Of a stretch of 59,466 nt of DNA, positions 57,900-59,466 are shown in pieces. The stretch's first letter is position 1, and each line of letters starts with the position of its first letter. Below the pieces are notes generated by a model. That model was given only the letters and a program-made list of their open reading frames with translations, did not search any database and was not told where the DNA came from. Both the position numbers and the translations under genes were made by a program. Source of the DNA: Gnetum montanum (Eukaryota > Streptophyta > Gnetopsida > Gnetales > Gnetaceae); the NCBI GenBank assembly GCA_015680685.1, contig MNCI01003042.1:139714-199179 (forward strand), written 5' to 3'.

Positions 57900-58939
57900 T
57901 GATGAGACGCGATTTACACTAGGCCGCGATATCGCGTCTTCTCCTGCGATATCGCGTACGCGATATCGTGTCCCATCGCCATTTCTATAAATAAGAGACG
58001 GCACTCCCTTCATTTCCCAATCCTGGCTAGTGTAGCGAAGCTCTGGCAGATTGATCACTCCAGAGTTAGAATTTTTCCCCATGTGCCTGCAGTAGGAGTC
58101 CTAGAGTGAACGGCTCTTTATTCGAGCAGCTTGTAACTTGAACCCAAGTTGTGTACGGCAATAAAGACGAACTTGTTTGGATAAACCTTGCAGCACATGG
58201 TTTTATTTATTGCTTTATTTCCTGCTTTCCTAGTGCGTTCAAGTATGACTTGATTACGAGCGTCTACGGACGTGTACGGCTAGTCAAGGAATCGGCTGCT
58301 TGACACAATGCATGAGTATGACTCAATTACGAGCATCGGATACTTGGTAACCCAGTAGCGTATTCCAGGATTCTGCGCTTGGTAACTCCCGGGTCCGATG
58401 TGTATGGCTAGTTGAGGAATCGGCTGCTCATTGCTAGGCTAGATCGTGTGATAAGTACGACTTAGTTACGAGCACCTACGGGTGTGTACAGATGGCTAAG
58501 GAATTGGCTGCTTATCACACGTAGGCTAAATAGGTGCCTCAGTACGACCACTTCGAGCACTTGCGTTACGTGCGGCGATCCCAGTAACGATTAGCGTTTG
58601 GTAAGCTGCCGTTGCATAGTTCAGGGTGTGTCCGGAAAGTGGGAACGGATGCTGACGCTAGTTAATTTAGACTTAGATCTTAGTTAGAGTTAGTTTAGCT
58701 TTCTCAACCCTTTCTTCTGGTAGCATAGAAGATAAGCCGAAAATACCAAAAAAATCACATACCTCAGACTTGCTTAACCATACACCATGACACATACAAG
58801 CAAGCCTAGGAAGACAACGAACGATTAACCCCAAGTGTTTCTTGTGGCGTTAAGGCATTTAGTCTATGGAGTTCAACCGGATCGCGCGTGCATGCTCGTA
58901 TTCGTATGGTGGAGTGTAGGGGTACCTCGCCACTCATCA
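57900..58939 (+). repeat. 5' LTR of element E, 1040 bp, with iterated U5 modules
   Basis: It starts TGATGAGACGCG and ends CACTCATCA. About 200 bp longer than its relatives because the 'gtacgacttNNttacgagcac' type module and the 'ggctNNNNaaggaatcggctgct' module recur (starts about 58242, 58314, 58453) before the standard copy at 58533. The 58330-58440 part resembles the LTRs of C and B, the part after 58533 the LTR of A. Confidence 0.85.
57905..57993 (+). promoter_or_regulatory. U3 promoter of E: three intact GATATC palindromes plus TATA
   Basis: gccgcgatatcgcg, tgcgatatcgcg and tacgcgatatcgtg lie within 50 bp, followed by TATAAATA at 57986. This is the cleanest version of the array and best suited to define its motif. 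Confidence 0.65.
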
Positions 58940-58940
58940 T

Positions 58941-58958
58941 TGGCGCCGTTGCCGGGGA
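58941..58958 (+). promoter_or_regulatory. primer-binding site of E: perfect tRNA-Asp complement
   Basis: TGGCGCCGTTGCCGGGGA is complementary to the 3' end of plant tRNA-Asp(GUC) as I recall it (CCCCGGCAACGGCGCCA). It primes minus-strand cDNA synthesis. Confidence 0.85.
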
Positions 58959-59085
58959 CTAAGTGTTTTTTCGTCAATTTAACATAAGGGATATCACTCA
59001 CATCGTTGTGAGCTTAAAACGAACCTTAGGGTTAATCAGTTAATCAAGAACAATAAATAACGGTGAAATTAGCACACCAAGGGAA

Positions 59086-59466
59086 ATGGCTTCTTCTCAT
59101 GAAATCAACTCACCTAAGGACAATATAGGAGAAAGTTAGCATCATACACATAACTGCAATCAACCATGTCCTCAACAGGCTAAAGTCACATATACTCATC
59201 CCGATGAGTATGTGCTAGATTTTACCTTTGTTTTCCATCAAGATGAGCAACTGCGGTGGAGAGACATGCAAGGTAACATTGTGTTACCCCCAGATCGCTT
59301 TGCCCCCAACATGCTTTTCCGTGCCTTGGTACAGATTGGCATGCATGAGCTGTTCGCAGAATACGTTTTGGATGACCATGATACAAGGGACTATCATCCC
59401 AAAAAAACCCAACGTATTCGAGATGCAAGGCAGGAGAGCCAACATTCACTACTGAAGGGCAAGGTT
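59086..59466 (+). pseudogene. gag of element E, N-terminal part, one in-frame stop
   Basis: The ATG at 59086 opens MASSHEINSPKDNIGES. A TAG at 59137-59139 sits where A has Trp (NSWQ), so a TGG-to-TAG change is likely. The same frame then stays open to the window edge: KVTYTHPDEYVLDFTFVFHQ, DEQLRWRDMQGNIVLPPDRF, MLFRALVQIGMHELFAEYVL, QESQHSLLKGK. It gives the cleanest view of the N-terminal gag module shared with A, B and H. No motif in it is known to me. Confidence 0.78.

Larger units (their letters stand above)
57900..59466 (+). mobile_element. gag-pro family element E, 5' part (runs off the window)
   Basis: LTR, perfect primer-binding site and the start of gag. It is inserted in the copia remnant with GCTTT as the left half of a possible target duplication. 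It has the highest CpG content and fewest decay changes of its group here, so it is probably the youngest. Whether it carries pol cannot be seen. Confidence 0.85.

Noticed and set aside
1-59466. Any intact host gene, rRNA, miRNA hairpin or organellar insert
   Set aside because: Both strands were read for long frames, splice-compatible exon series and conserved RNA motifs; everything recognisable was mobile-element derived. Small non-coding RNAs in the AT-rich parts cannot be excluded without expression data.

Overview
The window looks like gene-poor, AT-rich heterochromatin from a large seed-plant genome. I find no intact host gene, no functional tRNA or rRNA gene and no bacterial-type operon. 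Almost everything that can be recognised is retrotransposon, mostly broken by stops and frameshifts, and the elements are nested in each other. The plant assignment rests on Tat/Athila-type Ty3/gypsy pol, a primer-binding site matching plant tRNA-Asp, a plant chromovirus, Ty1/copia pol, plant L1-type and RTE-type LINEs and a Transposase_32-like ORF. I cannot name the species. Many domain boundaries below are estimates from reading translations by eye.

Layout. 1-2033 is the 3' end and 3' LTR of a gag-pro LTR element (F). 2034-6210 is an L1-type LINE on the minus strand, followed by AT-rich sequence with a tRNA-derived SINE-like piece and an RTE LINE tail. 8250-17060 is a minus-strand Tat/Athila-like element (L). 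Its 3' LTR holds a SINE and a solo LTR, and its coiled-coil ORF is split by a plus-strand gag element (C). From about 17.1 kb a plus-strand Tat-like element (J) runs through protease, reverse transcriptase, RNase H and integrase. It is interrupted by an unidentified 1.9-kb segment, by a complete minus-strand gag-pro element (H, 23041-30075, perfect 5-bp target duplication) and by element B (30429-45008). B has gag and protease but no reverse transcriptase or integrase; instead it carries a Transposase_32-like plus coiled-coil ORF, which is split by a chromovirus (K, 36481-43062). Two LTRs of the L family lie tail to tail at 46.14 kb (M and D). D is interrupted by the gag-pro element A (46646-53648). 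54.0-55.4 kb is AT-rich and unassigned. A Ty1/copia pol remnant (55.4-57.9 kb) is cut by E, the least decayed member of the gag-pro group, whose LTR, perfect primer-binding site and gag start run off the right edge.

How the parts relate. Two groups recur. The L/J group has pol and an LTR without GATATC arrays. The A/E/F/H/C/B group has, where its coding region can be seen, only gag or gag-pro. Both share the tRNA-Asp primer site, the LTR end CACTCATCA and the G-rich polypurine tract before TGATG. The simplest reading is that the second group is non-autonomous and uses L/J-type reverse transcriptase and integrase in trans. Its most striking private feature is an array of GATATC-centred palindromes in U3, directly upstream of a TATAAATA box. 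The array is retained, more or less decayed, in every LTR of this group here. Element B and the mosaic LTR of E are the other items most worth following up.
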